Assembly: GCF_024748695.1 (NCBI RefSeq)
Contig: NZ_CP087176.1
Coordinates: 2,349,501 to 2,413,500 of the forward strand
DNA from: Pseudomonas sp. B21-040
Lineage (GTDB): Bacteria > Pseudomonadota > Gammaproteobacteria > Pseudomonadales > Pseudomonadaceae
Direction: 5' to 3'
DNA: 64,000 bases
Below, piece after piece: positions 61,927 through 64,000 of the stretch (within the stretch, counting starts at the first letter, position 1; each line of letters begins with the position of its first letter). The notes below the pieces were generated by a model. It was not told where the DNA came from. It did no database searches and worked only from the letters and a program-made list of their open reading frames with translations. The translations under genes were made by a program, and so were the position numbers.

Positions 61927-63204
61927 TCAGTAGCGCCAAGTCATGTTGGCCGTCAGGGCTTGAATCCAGGCGTTGTCGAACTCGCCTGAGACACGATTGC
62001 CTGACAGCTTTTTTTGCTGATCGACGGACATGTCCCCCATCCACACCGTGACCCAACTGAAATTCACGTCTGTCTCTTTATTCAGTGAATAAGTAAAGCC
62101 TGTGGCGAAGCGCCAGGCGGCGCCCATGGGCACGGTGGGCGTACGATTTGCGTCGGACACGGCGGACGTGTCATAGGCAACGCCGAAGTCCCAGAGCCAG
62201 TCCCGGTTCATCTGGTATTGAGCGCCAAGCGCCAATTGATACGTGTCCTTGTAATGCGCATCGATCGAGGTAGACCGGGAACCGGTTCGGGACGTGTCTA
62301 CGTCAATGCCGATGTCACCGAATTTCGACCAGTCCTGCCAATTGACCGAGGCCAGGACAGCCCATTGCGTGTCCAGTTGCTGGTACAGGCTGAGGGTCGC
62401 CGTTTGCGGTACTTTCAGGTCGATCTTGGTGTTGACGCTGTTGAGGCGGCTCACCAGCGGAGCACTGCTCTCCACATCCAGGCGATCCTCGAAGTCGAGG
62501 TCAACCTGACTGGTGTAGGCCAGGCCAATCCGGGTACCTGGTTTTGGTGCATAAATGACGCCTGCGTTGGCGCCGTAACCCCATGTGCTGTCCCGGTATT
62601 TGTATTGGCCGTCGCCCCTTTGTGTCAGTCCGAGCGGCGCCTGATCGATGGCGGCTTCGCTCTTCAGCATCCCGTACATGGCTTTCAGTCCGACGCCGAC
62701 GGACCATTGATCGTTGAAGCGATAGGCGACACTGGGTACCAGTGACAGTCCCGCAATGCTCGCGTTCTGCACGAAATAACGGCCGGACCAGTCGTTGTCG
62801 TAGTTTTCAGTGAGGCCGAAATCGCCATAGGAGCCGAAACCGACGGACCACCGATCATCCAGTTGATGGCTGATGAAGAAACTGCCGCCCGGTATGGGGT
62901 CGAGCGCGTTACCGCTGCCAGCGCCCGGCGTATTGGTTTCACTGTTCCTATCGAACGATAAGTCCCCAAAAAGAACCTGAGCACCAGCGGAGATCTGTGT
63001 TCCGCTGAGGTAACTCAAGCCAGCGGGGTTGCTGGCGATGGTTGAAGGGCCTTGTGCCCGAGCCGCTGCACCGGCATTGGCCAGCCCGACGTTGTCGGTG
63101 GCGATTTCGTACAACATCAGGCCACCGGCAACACTGCGGCCACTGGTAAAGAGTGTCAGCGCACCAAGGACAGTAATCGACAACACACTTTTATTTAATG
63201 GCAT
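61927..63204 (-). CDS. FadL/TodX/OmpP1-family outer-membrane transporter
   Basis: The 425-residue protein has a signal peptide (LTLFTSGRSVAGG), the FadL N-terminal hatch (LANAGAAARAQGPSTIASNP, AGLSYLSGTQISAG) and a C-terminal strand ending NMTWRY. FadL relatives such as TodX admit long-chain fatty acids or hydrophobic aromatics. It precedes the DUF1254 lipoprotein gene by 95 bp on the same strand, so the two likely share a transcript and a hydrophobic ligand. Confidence 0.92.
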   Translation of the reverse strand: MPLNKSVLSITVLGALTLFTSGRSVAGGLMLYEIATDNVGLANAGAAARAQGPSTIASNPAGLSYLSGTQISAGAQVLFGDLSFDRNSETNTPGAGSGNALDPIPGGSFFISHQLDDRWSVGFGSYGDFGLTENYDNDWSGRYFVQNASIAGLSLVPSVAYRFNDQWSVGVGLKAMYGMLKSEAAIDQAPLGLTQRGDGQYKYRDSTWGYGANAGVIYAPKPGTRIGLAYTSQVDLDFEDRLDVESSAPLVSRLNSVNTKIDLKVPQTATLSLYQQLDTQWAVLASVNWQDWSKFGDIGIDVDTSRTGSRSTSIDAHYKDTYQLALGAQYQMNRDWLWDFGVAYDTSAVSDANRTPTVPMGAAWRFATGFTYSLNKETDVNFSWVTVWMGDMSVDQQKKLSGNRVSGEFDNAWIQALTANMTWRY

Positions 63205-63481
63205 GAAATCCCTCTCAGCAGATGACTCAATCGATATCTTTAGATCGCCCCAAGTCCAGGGCGCCGTCTTTTACTCGTGCGGCTTTTTTGAGTGTCTGCG
63301 CGGAACTCCAACCGCAGGTGCAACTAATCGCCAGCCTCATGAACAGCACAAAAAAGCCGAAGATCAGCTTTGCAGTTAGCCTGTTGTCGCGTTCACTTTA
63401 CGGCAATCATCAGAAAGGCATCTTGCATTTTCGGACACCGACGCGCGGTATTACGGGTGCGTGGAAACAGTGGGATCACCC

Positions 63482-64000
63482 TTAAATGGATGCGACCTCC
63501 AGTCCATCTCTCCAATGCTGTGGTGACGTATTTGTCCACGTTTTGAATGCACGGGAGAAGGCGTTTGGATCCTGGTATTGAAGGGTCTGAGAGATTGTGG
63601 ATATCGGCAAATTGGTATCTTTCAAGAGCTGCCGCGCGAAGTTGCTTCTGGAGTCGGTGATCAGTTCTTTGAGGTGAGAACCTTCTGCATCCAGCCGGCG
63701 TCGCAGCGTTCTTTCATTCAATGAGAATTGACTGGCGATGTGCTTGGAATTCGCCTGGCCTTTCAATAATAAAGCGTATGTCTGGCTCTTTATTTGTTCT
63801 GAAATCGTCAAATGTGACGTGGCGGTCGAAATAGCCAGTTTAAGCAGATGGTGTAAGCGTGGATTCGCCGTACATTGAATTTGTCGGAGTTTCTGATTGT
63901 TTATTACAAGTCCGGAAATGCTTGCATTGAACTGAATGTTACAGCGAAATTTTCTGACGTACGGGGTGATGTCTGATGGCTTGCGATATGAAAACTGCAC
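63482..64000 (-). CDS. AraC-family regulator, C-terminal part (cut by the window end)
   Basis: The visible 172 residues run off the window at 64000, so the true start is outside. The C-terminus has two helix-turn-helix motifs (NSKHIASQFSLNERTLRRRL; PISTISQTLQYQDPNAFSRA) of the ArgR/OruR-type AraC regulators with an N-terminal effector domain. It is transcribed towards the FadL gene with 277 bp between, and may regulate that gene set. Confidence 0.88.
   Translation of the reverse strand: MQFSYRKPSDITPYVRKFRCNIQFNASISGLVINNQKLRQIQCTANPRLHHLLKLAISTATSHLTISEQIKSQTYALLLKGQANSKHIASQFSLNERTLRRRLDAEGSHLKELITDSRSNFARQLLKDTNLPISTISQTLQYQDPNAFSRAFKTWTNTSPQHWRDGLEVASI

Overview
The window is chromosomal DNA of a fluorescent Pseudomonas. 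It opens with the conserved block pheS(end)-pheT-ihfA-merR-like-tRNA-Pro(GGG). It also carries a Pseudomonas-type REP pair, OprD porin, FdhA, VanA/VanB-type proteins and several Pseudomonas-type prophage genes. Species cannot be fixed from the sequence.

Region 1 (1-3.3 kb) is core translation and nucleoid genes. Region 2 (3.3-20.8 kb) is a decayed prophage integrated into the 3' end of tRNA-Pro. A 52-bp direct repeat (3247-3298 and 20784-20835) marks its two ends. Its integrase carries an apparent 1-base deletion. An IS3-family element sits in the early genes. Two internal deletions fused terminase to portal and capsid to a gp46-type tail gene. Intact remains are gp47- and gp48-type tail genes, a tail fibre, an acyltransferase, an endolysin and right-end cargo: a LexA-box gene, a structured non-coding stretch, a radical SAM protein with an unusual C-terminus, and a small lipoprotein. 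Region 3 (20.8-23.1 kb) holds a terminase-small-subunit gene and a multiply broken IS1182-type transposase.

Region 4 (23.2-54.1 kb) is a large catabolic island for one or more aromatic or hydrophobic compounds. One module on the minus strand combines an OprD porin, an aromatic-acid MFS importer, glutathione-independent formaldehyde dehydrogenase and a VanA/VanB-type Rieske system, with a divergent MarR regulator; it looks like demethylation with formaldehyde clearance. The adjoining part has a chemoreceptor, two LysR regulators, an amidohydrolase, an NTF2-like protein and a C-C-hydrolase-like alpha/beta hydrolase. A long plus-strand array follows: extradiol-type VOC enzyme, Rieske ferredoxin, FAD monooxygenase, DUF1302, DUF1329, YCF48-like, RND, MFS, cupin, FAH-family hydrolase, SDR epimerase, cyclase-family hydrolase, sulfatase. 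A 43-bp sequence recurs upstream of the chemoreceptor, the extradiol gene and the monooxygenase. A degenerate copy precedes the NTF2-like gene, and the first 17-bp palindrome recurs beside the second LysR gene. This points to one LysR regulon joining chemotaxis and catabolism.

Region 5 (54.1-64 kb) has two phage-type remnants, a sulfatase fragment, a dihydroxyacetophenone-dioxygenase-like cupin, two DUF1254/DUF1214 proteins, two outer-membrane barrel proteins, two small lipoproteins, a REP pair and the C-terminal part of an AraC regulator cut by the window edge.
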